Source: Deltaproteobacteria bacterium (GTDB lineage Bacteria; Myxococcota_A; Polyangia; Polyangiales; JADJMO01). Taken from it: a DNA stretch of 42,300 bases. Shown here in pieces: positions 1-7,983 of this stretch. The notes under the pieces are model-generated. The model saw only the letters and a list, made by a program, of their open reading frames with translations. It was not told the DNA's origin and made no database searches. The stretch is from positions 1 to 42,300 of the forward strand of contig JALHOE010000060.1 in NCBI GenBank assembly GCA_022843175.1, written 5' to 3'. Within the stretch, counting starts at the first letter, position 1. Every line of letters starts with the position of its first letter. The position numbers and the translations under genes are program-made.

Positions 1-763
1 AGAGCGCGAGGAACGCCGCGCCCGTGACCACCGCGGTGCCGCGGGCGAGGGTGCCGCCGAGCGGGGTCGCGAGCGTGAGCGCGACGAACGCGATCGCGAG
101 CACCACCAGGAGCGCGCGCGTGCGCTCGCCACCGACGGCGAGCCCCGCGGCCGCGTACTCGTCCTGCCGGACGAGCGCGATGGCCATGAAGTGCGGGAGC
201 TGCCAGAAGAAGAGGAGCGCGAAGAGGTAGAGCCCGCCGCCTTCCAGATGCCCCGTCGCCGCGGCCCAGCCCATCGCGGGCGGCATCGCGCCGGCGATGG
301 CGCCGACCGGGAGCGCCCAGCGCGTGACGCGCTTCATCGGCGTGTACACGACGACGTATGCGAGCCACGCGAGGACGCCCATCGCCGCGACCCGGGCGTT
401 GGCGAGGAGCAGAAGTGGAATCGACAGAATCGAAATCGCCAGGCCAAAGGCGAGACCGACCGAGGGCGACAGCCGACCGGCGGCGAGGGGACGGTCTCGG
501 GTTCGCTCCATCCGCGCGTCTGTCTCGCGCTCGATCCACATGTTGAGCGCGTTGGCGCCGGCGACGATCATCGCGGTGCCGAGGAGCGCGGGCAGCGCTC
601 GGCCGCCCACCCGCCCCGGCGCCGCGAGCGCGCCGGCGACGCCGGTGGCGACCACCATCGTCGTGATCCGCGGCTTGCAGAGCGCTGCGAGATCGCGCGC
701 GAGGCCCGGAACCGCAGGTGCCCCCACGCGCGCGCGATGGGCTCGTACAACGGCTTCTGTCAT
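1..763 (-). CDS. ctaB: Protoheme IX farnesyltransferase (heme O synthase), 3' end outside window
   Basis: This membrane prenyltransferase of the UbiA family adds a farnesyl group to heme B to make heme O, which A- and B-type heme-copper enzymes use. The translation from the ATG at 763 shows the prenyl-diphosphate site NALNMWIERETDARMERT, the RP that follows it in the family, and the second conserved region with LPHFMA. Several hydrophobic helices are visible. About 254 codons are present and the C-terminus runs off the left edge. The start overlaps the stop of the upstream Rrf2 gene by an ATGA, so the two are translationally coupled. Its place as the last visible gene of a heme-copper enzyme operon fits a role in making that enzyme's heme. 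The family call is firm; which heme the enzyme finally carries is not shown. Confidence 0.92.
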   Translation of the reverse strand, partial: MTEAVVRAHRARVGAPAVPGLARDLAALCKPRITTMVVATGVAGALAAPGRVGGRALPALLGTAMIVAGANALNMWIERETDARMERTRDRPLAAGRLSPSVGLAFGLAISILSIPLLLLANARVAAMGVLAWLAYVVVYTPMKRVTRWALPVGAIAGAMPPAMGWAAATGHLEGGGLYLFALLFFWQLPHFMAIALVRQDEYAAAGLAVGGERTRALLVVLAIAFVALTLATPLGGTLARGTAVVTGAAFLAL

Positions 764-1191
764 GGCGCCCTCCTCCGCAGCGGGGTTAGCCGCGCGTCTG
801 CATACTGCCGCACGTCCTCGAGCGTGGTGCGCGAGGCCCAGCCGTGAATGGAGTCCTTCAGCTCGCTCCAGGTGCCGTGGAGCGGGCACGGGTGCTTGGC
901 GTCGCACTTGCCCCAACCGAACGCGCACGCGTCGGGGAGGCTCGTGTCGGTCGCGTTGAGCACGTCGATGAGGCGGATCTTCTTGGGCGGCTTCGCCAGC
1001 GAGAACCCGCCGCCCGGCCCCTTGCGCGCGTCGAGGATGCCGGCCGCCACGAGCCGCCGCAGCACCTTCTGCAGGTACGGCTGCGGGACGCTCGCCTCGC
1101 CGGCGATCGTCTCGGCGGACACCGTGTCGCCGCGAGTGACGATCACCGCGAGCGCGCGGAGCGCATATTCGGCCGTCTGCGGCAGGTTCAT
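760..1191 (-). CDS. Rrf2-family Fe-S transcriptional regulator (NsrR/IscR-like)
   Basis: This 143-residue protein has the usual Rrf2 length. It has an N-terminal winged helix-turn-helix (TAEYALRALAVI, then PQPYLQKVLRRL and a GPGGGF wing). Three cysteines follow at 89, 96 and 102 (C-x6-C-x5-C, ending CPLH), where NsrR, IscR and RirA bind an iron-sulfur cluster. Family members sense nitric oxide, Fe-S status or redox and repress by binding a dyad. It overlaps the gene before it and ctaB after it by ATGA junctions, so it is made with the heme-copper enzyme. I infer that it senses NO or redox and controls this operon. The cysteine spacing alone cannot separate NsrR from other Rrf2 types. Confidence 0.88.
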   Translation of the reverse strand: MNLPQTAEYALRALAVIVTRGDTVSAETIAGEASVPQPYLQKVLRRLVAAGILDARKGPGGGFSLAKPPKKIRLIDVLNATDTSLPDACAFGWGKCDAKHPCPLHGTWSELKDSIHGWASRTTLEDVRQYADARLTPLRRRAP

Positions 1192-3236
1192 GGGCCCTCC
1201 GAGGAGAAGCCGGCCTCGCGATCGAACAGGACGACGACGCGGCCGGTGTCCCCGAAGGTCATCGTCCGCTCGTGGCGGTGCGTCCACTCGTTCGGGTCGT
1301 GGCTGTCGCCGATCGACACCACCACGCGATGGGTGCCGGGCGAGAGCGCGAGCGTCTCGACCGCGACGCTCGGCCCGTCGCCGCGGAGCCCCTTGGGCGC
1401 GTGCTTGGTCTCGCGAAGCACGACGCCGTCGACCTCGATCCGCAGCCGTACGAGCGCGCGACCGCGCTCGCAGATCTCGTCGCGGCGCATGTGCGGCGGC
1501 ATGGCGAGCTTCTCCTGCTCGGTCACCTTGCGGCAGTGCTCGCCGGTGCGGCGGGGGTGCTTGAACGACACGACCAGCTCGGGCCCGAGCGGCCGCACGC
1601 CGGCGTAGCCCACGGTGCTCCCAGCGCCGATCGACGCGACGAGGAGCGCGGCGAGCGCGAGCGCGGCCCACGGCTTCCCCCGCGCGCCGGGCTCGGGCTT
1701 GCCCTCGCGGAAGTCCTCGGCCGCTCTCGTCAGGTCCGCGAGGCGCGTGCGATCGAGCTCCACCAGGCGCACCCGCTTCGGATCGACCTTGTCTCGCCGG
1801 AGGGAGGGCGCGCGCGTGCCCTCGATGCGCTCGCGGGTGTGCTCCGGTCCCTCGCGGAACTGCGGCTCCTGGCTCCCGCAGGCGACGATGAGGACGCCGC
1901 GCACGCCGTGACGAAGCGCGCGCTCGACGGTGAGCATGTGCACCCATCCGGCGCAGATCACCGGCATCACGTAGTAGCCGGGGAGCGCGTCGCACCGGCC
2001 GGTCTCGGGATCGACCTTCAGCGTGGCGGCCGCCGACCGCGAGCACGCGAACGCGACGTGGGCGCCGGCGCCGTGCTCGTCGATCCAGCGATCGAGCCGC
2101 GCGCGCGCCTCGACCTGCGACACCATCGGCACGCCGATGCCGGCCGAATCGCACGAGCCGGCGCAAATGCCGCAGCCGACGCACTTGTCGGGATCGACCA
2201 CCGCCTGGAGCGCGTGACTGCGCCCGTCGGTGCGGGGCACCATGGAGATCGCGTCGTAGGGGCAATCGACCGAACAGTTGGTGCACCCGTTGCACTTCGG
2301 CAGGTCGACGGCAGCCGGCGCCGCGCGGCCGCGCGCGAGGACCCACGGCAGCGTGAACGCGATGGTGGAGAACAGCACAAGGAGCCACAGCGCGCCGCCG
2401 GAGAGCCGATCGGTGAGCGCGATGGGCAGCTCGTACCACGCGTCGACGCGCATCGCGCCGGTGGTGACGATCATCTTCGCCGACCGACCGGACACCGCGG
2501 GCAGCGCGATCGACAACGCGAGCAGCGACACGCACACGGCGATCGTCATCGGCGCTTTGGTGAGGAACCGCGACCGATTGAGGCGGGTGATGTGCAGCCA
2601 CAGCGCGACCCCCATCGCGAGCGGCAACAGCATGTGAATGAAGAACACCGTGAAGAACAGGAGCGAGTGCACGCTCTTGTCGGCGAGGAACGAGCGGCCC
2701 ATTGGATCGGAGAAGATCGGCAGCACATCGAGCACCTTCGCCGAACCGATGGCGATGCGGCGCGCGGGCTCGTCCCACACCAGCCAGTACCCGAGCCACC
2801 CCACGAACCACAGCGAGCCGATGAGCACGACGCCGGTCACCCACGCGAGCCACCGCGCGCCGGCGAAGCGCCGCGCCGCCGTGAGCCGGAGCGCGTGCAG
2901 CACCACGAACAACATGCACGCGTCGGACGAGTAGCGGTGGATCGATCGCGTGAGCTGCGCGATCAAGCTCCCGCGCATCGCCTCGAGCGACGACCACGCC
3001 TGATACACGCTCGGGCTGTACCAGAGCAGCAGCAGCACCCCGGAGACCGACGCGATGATGAAGCACACGTTGGCGATCGCGCCTGTCTGCGCGAGCGGGT
3101 TGAGCCGCTCGGGCAGGTAGCGATCGAGCCACAGAAACGGCACCTCCAGCGCGGCGAACCCGCGCTCCCCCCGCACGCCCGGATCCGGCCGCGTCTTTTC
3201 GGCCGGCACATCCTGCAGCACGGTGAGGTGCCGCAT
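1188..3236 (-). CDS. Cytochrome b (N-terminal type) / 2x[4Fe-4S] ferredoxin / FlpD(MvhD)-like fusion
   Basis: This 682-residue membrane redox protein appears to be a fusion. Residues 40-300 form a cytochrome b/b6-like bundle with two histidine pairs, H100/H114 and H201/H215, suited to two b hemes. Residues 315-362 carry two ferredoxin motifs, CNGCTNCSVDCP and CVGCGICAGSC. Residues about 380-480 resemble the hydrogenase/heterodisulfide reductase delta subunit (MvhD/FlpD), with conserved cysteines in FACSR, VICAGW and VACGSQEPQFREG. A late membrane helix (about 545-570) leads to a C-terminal domain of about 110 residues that I do not recognise. The ATG at 3236 is chosen because AAGGAG precedes it and it lies 2 bp after the SenC stop. 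It probably passes electrons between the quinol pool or cytosolic carriers and the oxidoreductase encoded upstream; the direction is not known. Confidence 0.82.
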   Translation of the reverse strand: MRHLTVLQDVPAEKTRPDPGVRGERGFAALEVPFLWLDRYLPERLNPLAQTGAIANVCFIIASVSGVLLLLWYSPSVYQAWSSLEAMRGSLIAQLTRSIHRYSSDACMLFVVLHALRLTAARRFAGARWLAWVTGVVLIGSLWFVGWLGYWLVWDEPARRIAIGSAKVLDVLPIFSDPMGRSFLADKSVHSLLFFTVFFIHMLLPLAMGVALWLHITRLNRSRFLTKAPMTIAVCVSLLALSIALPAVSGRSAKMIVTTGAMRVDAWYELPIALTDRLSGGALWLLVLFSTIAFTLPWVLARGRAAPAAVDLPKCNGCTNCSVDCPYDAISMVPRTDGRSHALQAVVDPDKCVGCGICAGSCDSAGIGVPMVSQVEARARLDRWIDEHGAGAHVAFACSRSAAATLKVDPETGRCDALPGYYVMPVICAGWVHMLTVERALRHGVRGVLIVACGSQEPQFREGPEHTRERIEGTRAPSLRRDKVDPKRVRLVELDRTRLADLTRAAEDFREGKPEPGARGKPWAALALAALLVASIGAGSTVGYAGVRPLGPELVVSFKHPRRTGEHCRKVTEQEKLAMPPHMRRDEICERGRALVRLRIEVDGVVLRETKHAPKGLRGDGPSVAVETLALSPGTHRVVVSIGDSHDPNEWTHRHERTMTFGDTGRVVVLFDREAGFSSEGP

Positions 3237-3238
3237 GA

Positions 3239-4162
3239 CTACTCCTTGCTCAGCATGCGGAGCGCGGTGGTGAGCCACTGCTCCTGCCGCTCGCCGAGGC
3301 TGAACCGATACGCGAGCCGGCCCTGCTTATCGACCACCACGAACACGCTGACGTGATCGATGACGCCCGTCTCCGGGTTGCGCTGACGCGCGATCGAGAG
3401 ATCGTCGAGCACGCGATTGACCTCCTTCGGATCGCCGCCGAGCAGGTTGTACTGGGGGGTGTTCATGGCGAGCCCCTTCGCGATGTGCGCGCGGCGGGCG
3501 AGGTCGTCGTGCTCGGGGTCGAGCGTGACCGCGAGCACCACCACCTGCGCGCGCTCATCCGGGTTGAGCGCCGACATCGCCCGGCGAGTCTGCGCCATGA
3601 TCATCGGACAGGCCGCGCTGCACGAGGCGTAGGCGCCCGTGATGAGCACCACCTTGCCGCGGAGCGAGGCGAGCGACACGACCTTGCCGTCGTGGCTCTC
3701 GAGCTCGAGCTTCGGCGGCGCGAACGTGGTGCGGAGCTCCTCGGCGGGGAACGGCAGCTCGCCGGCGGTCGCCTTGGTGCGGAGCGAGCCGAACGCCGCC
3801 GACGCGATCACCACAGTGGTGAGCGCGGCGGAGACGCTCGGCAAGAGCGCGCGCGGTGTGCGCCGGAGGGTTCCGAGGAGACCGCGCCCCCACAGCAGCA
3901 GCACCGCGCCGCCGAGCACCAACGGCTCGGCGAGCATGATCACGACGTAGGCCGACTGCATGCGCCCCGTCGACGGGTCGTAGCCGAAGCACCAGATCTT
4001 GAACTCCTCGGCGAACGCACCGAGGCCGCTGCTGCTCGGGGGAACGAGCAGGATCGCGATCAGGAGCGCCTTGTAGAGGAGCACGAGGGCCAGCATGAAC
4101 GCTGGCGCCCGGTGCCCCACGAAGAGCCAATCCACGGCGGACACGACCCGTGATTTCGACAT
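3239..4162 (-). CDS. SCO1/SenC-family copper chaperone with N-terminal membrane region
   Basis: This 307-residue protein has an N-terminal part (1-130) with about three hydrophobic helices, then a thioredoxin-fold SCO domain. The copper ligands are visible as C181 and C185 (CSAACP) and H270 (IDHVS). SCO proteins deliver copper to, or reduce, the CuA site of subunit II. A CuA subunit is encoded two genes upstream, so that is the likely client. SenC is also a fixed partner in norSY-senC clusters of ammonia oxidisers. GAGGAGG precedes the ATG at 4162, and the stop lies 2 bp before the cytochrome b fusion gene. The extra N-terminal helices are longer than the single anchor of typical SCO proteins. 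Confidence 0.92.
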   Translation of the reverse strand: MSKSRVVSAVDWLFVGHRAPAFMLALVLLYKALLIAILLVPPSSSGLGAFAEEFKIWCFGYDPSTGRMQSAYVVIMLAEPLVLGGAVLLLWGRGLLGTLRRTPRALLPSVSAALTTVVIASAAFGSLRTKATAGELPFPAEELRTTFAPPKLELESHDGKVVSLASLRGKVVLITGAYASCSAACPMIMAQTRRAMSALNPDERAQVVVLAVTLDPEHDDLARRAHIAKGLAMNTPQYNLLGGDPKEVNRVLDDLSIARQRNPETGVIDHVSVFVVVDKQGRLAYRFSLGERQEQWLTTALRMLSKE

Positions 4163-4171
4163 AACGCCTCC

Positions 4172-4339
4172 TCAGCGCACGTGCCAGACGTCGGCGAGCG
4201 CCTTCCAGTTGGCGAAGTAGTAGACGGCGAACGAGATGAGCAACGCGAGCGTGAGCACCACGGTGCCCGGCGTCTTGTGCTCCTCTTCTTCGTGCTCGTG
4301 CGCAAACACTTCGGCGGCTTTCTCTTCGTTCTCGGGCAT
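4172..4339 (-). CDS. Small one-helix membrane protein of the heme-copper enzyme operon
   Basis: This 55-residue protein has an acidic, His-containing N-terminus (residues 1-22) and one membrane helix (about 26-46, TVVLTLALLISFAVYYFANW). AGGAGG stands just before the ATG at 4339. It lies 11 bp after the subunit I gene and 9 bp before senC, so it is surely co-expressed. Such small proteins are often accessory subunits (CcoQ-, subunit IV- or IIa-like) of heme-copper enzymes. The sequence is too short to assign a family. Confidence 0.75.
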   Translation of the reverse strand: MPENEEKAAEVFAHEHEEEEHKTPGTVVLTLALLISFAVYYFANWKALADVWHVR

Positions 4340-4350
4340 GATCGCCTCCT

Positions 4351-5952
4351 TCACCACGGCGTCATCGCGCGGTTCTCGATCTTCTTGCCGAAGAACACCG
4401 CCGCGACGGTCAACAGAATGAACGTGAGCAGGCCGACGAACGCGATGACCGCGCCCACGCCCATCAAGCCGAGCATGACGTGCGCGCCCGAGCCGAAGCC
4501 GGGGGCGAACTGAGCGCCGGTGAACTCGATGTCCCAATGCCGGCGGGGAACGCCGTACGAGCCGGCGAACGACATCCCGAGCGACATCAGCACGATGCCG
4601 ACCGCGAACAGGTACGGCTGCACCCGCGCGAGCCCGCGCGCGTAGTACTCACGCTTGAAGATCAGCGGGACGACGTAATAGGCGAGCCCCATGAACGCGA
4701 GCGAGGTGCCGCCGACCACCGTCGAGTGGAAGTGGCCGGGGATGCGCAGCGTGTTGTGGGCGAGGATGTTGATCTGCTGGGTGCCGAGCGTGACGCCGGT
4801 GATCCCGCCGATGAACCCGAAGATGAGCAGCGAGAGGAAGAACGCCGAGAAGCCGGGGTTCTTCCACGGCGCCGCCGCGAGCCACCCGAAGAGGCCGCGG
4901 TTGTGGCCCTTCTTGCGCATCGCCGTCTCGACCGAGGCCGGAACGGTGAAGCCGTGGATCATCGAGGCGAGCACCGCGAGGTACATCGCGTACGACGTGT
5001 TCCAGATCTTCCACGACGCGCCGACGCCCGGGTCCACGAGGAGGTGGTGGGCGGACGCGAGGTTGATGAACAGGATGTAGAGGACGAACGCGCCGCGGCA
5101 GACCGCCTGATTGAGCGGCTTGGCGCCGGTGGTGAGCGTCGCGAGGAAGTACCAGACCGACACCATGGCGCAGACGTTGACCTGCTGCGACTGGTGACCG
5201 AGCCCCCACCACACGAGGCGATACCAGCCGGCGTCGACCTCCTTCAGGATGTCCATCGACCACAACCAGGTGGGGATCATCACCAGCGCGCCGTGGAGCA
5301 GCGTGACCACCGCGATGATCGCCGCCGCGGTGGCGCCGAACACCACGAGTGGGACCGACCCGGCGTATGTCTTGTCGCGCTTGGCGATGTAGAGGGTGCC
5401 GAAGAAGTTGGCGACCCCGATCAGGGTGCCGACGGCGACCAGGATGATGCCCAGGTAAAAGTTCGAGTGCGCCTTGAGTGGCACATACGAGGTCATCATC
5501 ACGTCGGCCTTGCCGCCGAGGATGGTCACGTCCACCAGCACCGCGCCGGCGACCATCATCACGAACGAGGCCCACGCCATTCCCTTGGAGAACAAGCGTG
5601 AATTGAGCAGCGTGGTCGACGCGAAGTAGAGGATCCCCACCTCCATGAAGAGGATCCAGAAAATGAGCATGTTCAGCCCGTGGAACGTGGTGAGCCGGTA
5701 GTACCAAACCGGATCGAGCAGGTGCACCGCGGGCCAGCGGGTGAGCGCGATGAGCAGCGCGGCGATGCCGCCTGCGAGCAGCGCGACGACACCGAGCACC
5801 GCGTTGAGCCGAATGAACAGCTGCGCGGTGAGGCAGACCGGCAGACCGGTCGTGTCGCAGGTGCGGCTGTTGCCGGCGGCGTGGTTGCCGACCGGCTTGG
5901 TGATGACCTCCGACTCCTCGTGGGAGGCGGGAATTGCGACGGCGTTTGCCAT
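4351..5952 (-). CDS. Heme-copper oxidoreductase subunit I, probable nitric oxide reductase (NorY/sNOR-like)
   Basis: This 533-residue, 12-helix catalytic subunit has all six metal-binding histidines in place: H91 (TFHGLN), H253 (GLGHQSQQ), H302/H303 (ASAHHLL) and H407/H409 (GHFHST). Oxygen reductases have GHPEVY or GHPxVY at the H253 region, where the tyrosine four residues on is cross-linked to the histidine. Here that position is glutamine (Q257). Loss of the tyrosine is a mark of nitric oxide reductases of the heme-copper superfamily. With the CuA subunit and SenC encoded beside it, the nearest described type I know is sNOR (NorSY). The reaction would be 2 NO to N2O, but activity is inferred. 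GGAGG precedes the ATG at 5952. Confidence 0.85.
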   Translation of the reverse strand: MANAVAIPASHEESEVITKPVGNHAAGNSRTCDTTGLPVCLTAQLFIRLNAVLGVVALLAGGIAALLIALTRWPAVHLLDPVWYYRLTTFHGLNMLIFWILFMEVGILYFASTTLLNSRLFSKGMAWASFVMMVAGAVLVDVTILGGKADVMMTSYVPLKAHSNFYLGIILVAVGTLIGVANFFGTLYIAKRDKTYAGSVPLVVFGATAAAIIAVVTLLHGALVMIPTWLWSMDILKEVDAGWYRLVWWGLGHQSQQVNVCAMVSVWYFLATLTTGAKPLNQAVCRGAFVLYILFINLASAHHLLVDPGVGASWKIWNTSYAMYLAVLASMIHGFTVPASVETAMRKKGHNRGLFGWLAAAPWKNPGFSAFFLSLLIFGFIGGITGVTLGTQQINILAHNTLRIPGHFHSTVVGGTSLAFMGLAYYVVPLIFKREYYARGLARVQPYLFAVGIVLMSLGMSFAGSYGVPRRHWDIEFTGAQFAPGFGSGAHVMLGLMGVGAVIAFVGLLTFILLTVAAVFFGKKIENRAMTPW

Positions 5953-5967
5953 GTCTCTCTCGCCTCC

Positions 5968-6492
5968 TTATTCGACGATGATCTTGCCGGTCATCAGGTG
6001 ATGACCGATGCCGCAGAACTCGTTGCAGACGATGCTGTATTCGCCCTTCATCGTGGGGGTGATGGTCAGCACGTGGTCGTACCCGGGCAGAACCTGGAAG
6101 TTCATGTTCATGGGCTGCAGCGAGAAGCCGTGCTGCAGGTCGGTCGAAGAGATGTGCAGTCGGTACGTTTGATTGACGCGTAGCTTGAGCGCCGGGTACC
6201 AGCGCCACATCTGGCCCTGCAGGTACGCGTCGCCGCCGGGGCTCGGCTCCACGACGGGGACGCCGTTGATCTCGGCCACCTTGTTCGTCTTCACGAACTG
6301 CTCGACGCGCGCGGCGAACGCGGCCGGCGTGACTCGGTACGAGTCGCCGGTGCTGTTCTGCTTCCCCTTGAAATGCCAGTACGGCATCATGATCGACAAC
6401 ACGAGACACCAGGCCAGCGCGAGGCCAATCCAGGTGCGTTCGGCGCCCGAGGGTGGCTTGAACCAGTTTGCTTCCGGTGCGTGGATACTCAT
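5968..6492 (-). CDS. CuA-type subunit II of the heme-copper enzyme (NorS-like)
   Basis: This 174-residue protein has one N-terminal helix (about 20-38) followed by a periplasmic cupredoxin domain. The dinuclear CuA ligands are complete: H121 (LQHGF), then C156, E158, C160, H164 and M167 in CNEFCGIGHHLM. It would accept electrons from a periplasmic donor and pass them to subunit I. The single anchor and short length fit the B-type/NorS group better than the two-helix mitochondrial type. GGGAGG lies 7 nt before the ATG at 6492. The gap to the subunit I gene is 15 bp. Confidence 0.9.
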   Translation of the reverse strand: MSIHAPEANWFKPPSGAERTWIGLALAWCLVLSIMMPYWHFKGKQNSTGDSYRVTPAAFAARVEQFVKTNKVAEINGVPVVEPSPGGDAYLQGQMWRWYPALKLRVNQTYRLHISSTDLQHGFSLQPMNMNFQVLPGYDHVLTITPTMKGEYSIVCNEFCGIGHHLMTGKIIVE

Positions 6493-6505
6493 CGAATGCC
6501 TCCCT

Positions 6506-6649
6506 TCACGGCAGCGTGGCTTTGGGCATCGAAGCCATGTCGATCCACCCCCACAGCGTGTAGGAGAGGAACGGGACGATGATGCCGAGCGCCAACAGGA
6601 GCCACGGGTTGTCCATCAATCGCTGAATGGGGTGAACCTTTACCGCCAT
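6506..6649 (-). CDS. 47-residue one-helix membrane protein
   Basis: The translation is a short basic N-terminus (MAVKVHPIQRLMDNP) followed by one membrane helix (about 16-35, WLLLALGIIVPFLSYTLWGW) and a short tail. The ATG at 6649 lies inside the last codons of the upstream gene (10-bp overlap), and the CuA gene begins 13 bp after its stop. It is probably a helper helix of the complex, like subunit IIa of ba3 oxidase, but no family can be assigned from so short a sequence. Confidence 0.7.
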   Translation of the reverse strand: MAVKVHPIQRLMDNPWLLLALGIIVPFLSYTLWGWIDMASMPKATLP

Positions 6650-7983
6650 GCGAGACCTCGCTCGGTGCGCAGTTGAATGAGTCGCCGGCGCCACATCGCG
6701 CCGACAACGAACAAGAAGAGGACCCCGCCGGTGACGGCGACGAGCCCGCCGATGCCCATCACCGCGAGGCCAATGGTCTCCGGGAGCGAGCGAATCACCT
6801 GCTCGCCCCCGTAGGCCTTGCGTTGCATGCCGTGCGCGCCGGCGAGGGCGAAGCCGATCGCGAACACGAGCTGTCCGCCGCCGAGGAGCGCCGGCTGCAC
6901 CGCGGCGATCGCGCGCACGCGCTTCGACGGGGCGGGGAACCCGAGCGCCTCGAGGAGCGGCACCGTCACCGCCATGAACGCGACCGTCACCGCGCCGATC
7001 GACGCGTGATAGTGCGCGGGGATGACGGTGTTTGGCCCGCGGATGGAGGCGCCGAGCGCGAACCCGACGACGGTGAGCGCCGCGCTGGCGATGAAGCCCG
7101 CGTTCGTGGGCCGCGCGCGGACGCAGAGCGCGAGGTAGATCAGCACCGCAGGCGCGATACCGAACTGCATGAGCCTCGTGAAGCCGACGTGATACGTCGC
7201 GGTGGTCACGCCGGCCAGGGGCAGGAGCGGCGCGGCGAACAGCGGCGCGATGAGCAGCGAGAAGACGATCACCGCAGCGCGCCGCGATACGACCGCCCGC
7301 CCCGCGCTCCGCGAGAGGAGGATCGTCCACACCGAGAGCATCGCGGCGACGCTCGCGAACTGCAGCACGTGCCCGCCGCCCCACATCACGATCTCCCAGT
7401 GCGCCTCCGGCGTCAGGCCGGCGGGCATCGCGAGGCGCGTCGAGAAGAACGTGAGCAGCGCGAGGAGCACGGCGAGCGCCGACGCGCGGAGCCCGACCAC
7501 CGCCGCGGGCGGGATGAGCTCCGACTCGCGCTCGGTGCCGGGGAGGAGCTTCGGGTCGAGGAACGTGCACGCCAGGGCGAAGCCGATGGCGACGAGCCCG
7601 CCGATGTAGAGCGGGTGGTCGACGACCGGGATGTAGTTGGCGAGGATCGCGCGGGCGCCCGGCGCACCGGCCGCCGCGAGCAGCAGCGCGACGCCGCCCG
7701 CCGCGAACGCCGACGCGTGGCGCGCGATCGGGTTGGAGCGAATGCGCGACGGGATGAGCGCGAAGAGCGCGGCGACGAACGCGTAGAACCAGACGACGAG
7801 CGCCAGGTCCACGTGCACCACCAGGCAGCGCTTGAAGAACGCCGGATCGGTCACCAGCGTCGCGAGGCGCGGCATGCGCGCGAACACGAGGCCGGTGGCG
7901 AGCACCCCTGCGAGTCCGAGCGATAGAACCGCGACGAGCATCCACTCCCGCGCGCGCTCTCGGTCGTCCCTAAAAGTGGACAT
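6640..7983 (-). CDS. Second, divergent heme-copper oxidase subunit I-like protein
   Basis: This 447-residue protein has about 12 membrane helices and histidines that line up by eye with subunit I: H57 (VVHVDLALVVW, low-spin heme), H205 (GGGHVLQF, CuB), H265 (ATYHVGF) and H324/H326 (IPAHYHASIG). The first histidine of the usual HH pair is a tyrosine (Y264), and the active-site tyrosine after H205 is absent. It may be a second NO reductase type, an electron-entry subunit or a degenerate paralogue. It is the first gene of the operon. The start at 7983 is the most natural N-terminus before helix 1, but its ribosome site is weak. ATG at 7941 is the alternative. Confidence 0.75.
   Translation of the reverse strand: MSTFRDDRERAREWMLVAVLSLGLAGVLATGLVFARMPRLATLVTDPAFFKRCLVVHVDLALVVWFYAFVAALFALIPSRIRSNPIARHASAFAAGGVALLLAAAGAPGARAILANYIPVVDHPLYIGGLVAIGFALACTFLDPKLLPGTERESELIPPAAVVGLRASALAVLLALLTFFSTRLAMPAGLTPEAHWEIVMWGGGHVLQFASVAAMLSVWTILLSRSAGRAVVSRRAAVIVFSLLIAPLFAAPLLPLAGVTTATYHVGFTRLMQFGIAPAVLIYLALCVRARPTNAGFIASAALTVVGFALGASIRGPNTVIPAHYHASIGAVTVAFMAVTVPLLEALGFPAPSKRVRAIAAVQPALLGGGQLVFAIGFALAGAHGMQRKAYGGEQVIRSLPETIGLAVMGIGGLVAVTGGVLFLFVVGAMWRRRLIQLRTERGLAWR

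Noticed and set aside
1272-3356. Long plus-strand open frame of 694 codons opposite the cytochrome b fusion
   Set aside because: It is Arg/His/Ala-rich without motifs, the usual antisense shadow in GC-rich DNA. The minus-strand frame has clear ligands and ribosome sites.
4351-5952. Ordinary cytochrome c oxidase subunit I
   Set aside because: The GHPxVY motif with the cross-linked tyrosine is missing; GHQSQQ stands in its place, so oxygen reduction is not the first choice.
4649-6409. Minus-strand open frame of 586 codons across subunit I and II genes
   Set aside because: It is a different frame from two genes with complete metal-binding motifs, and its composition is Arg/His/Pro-rich.
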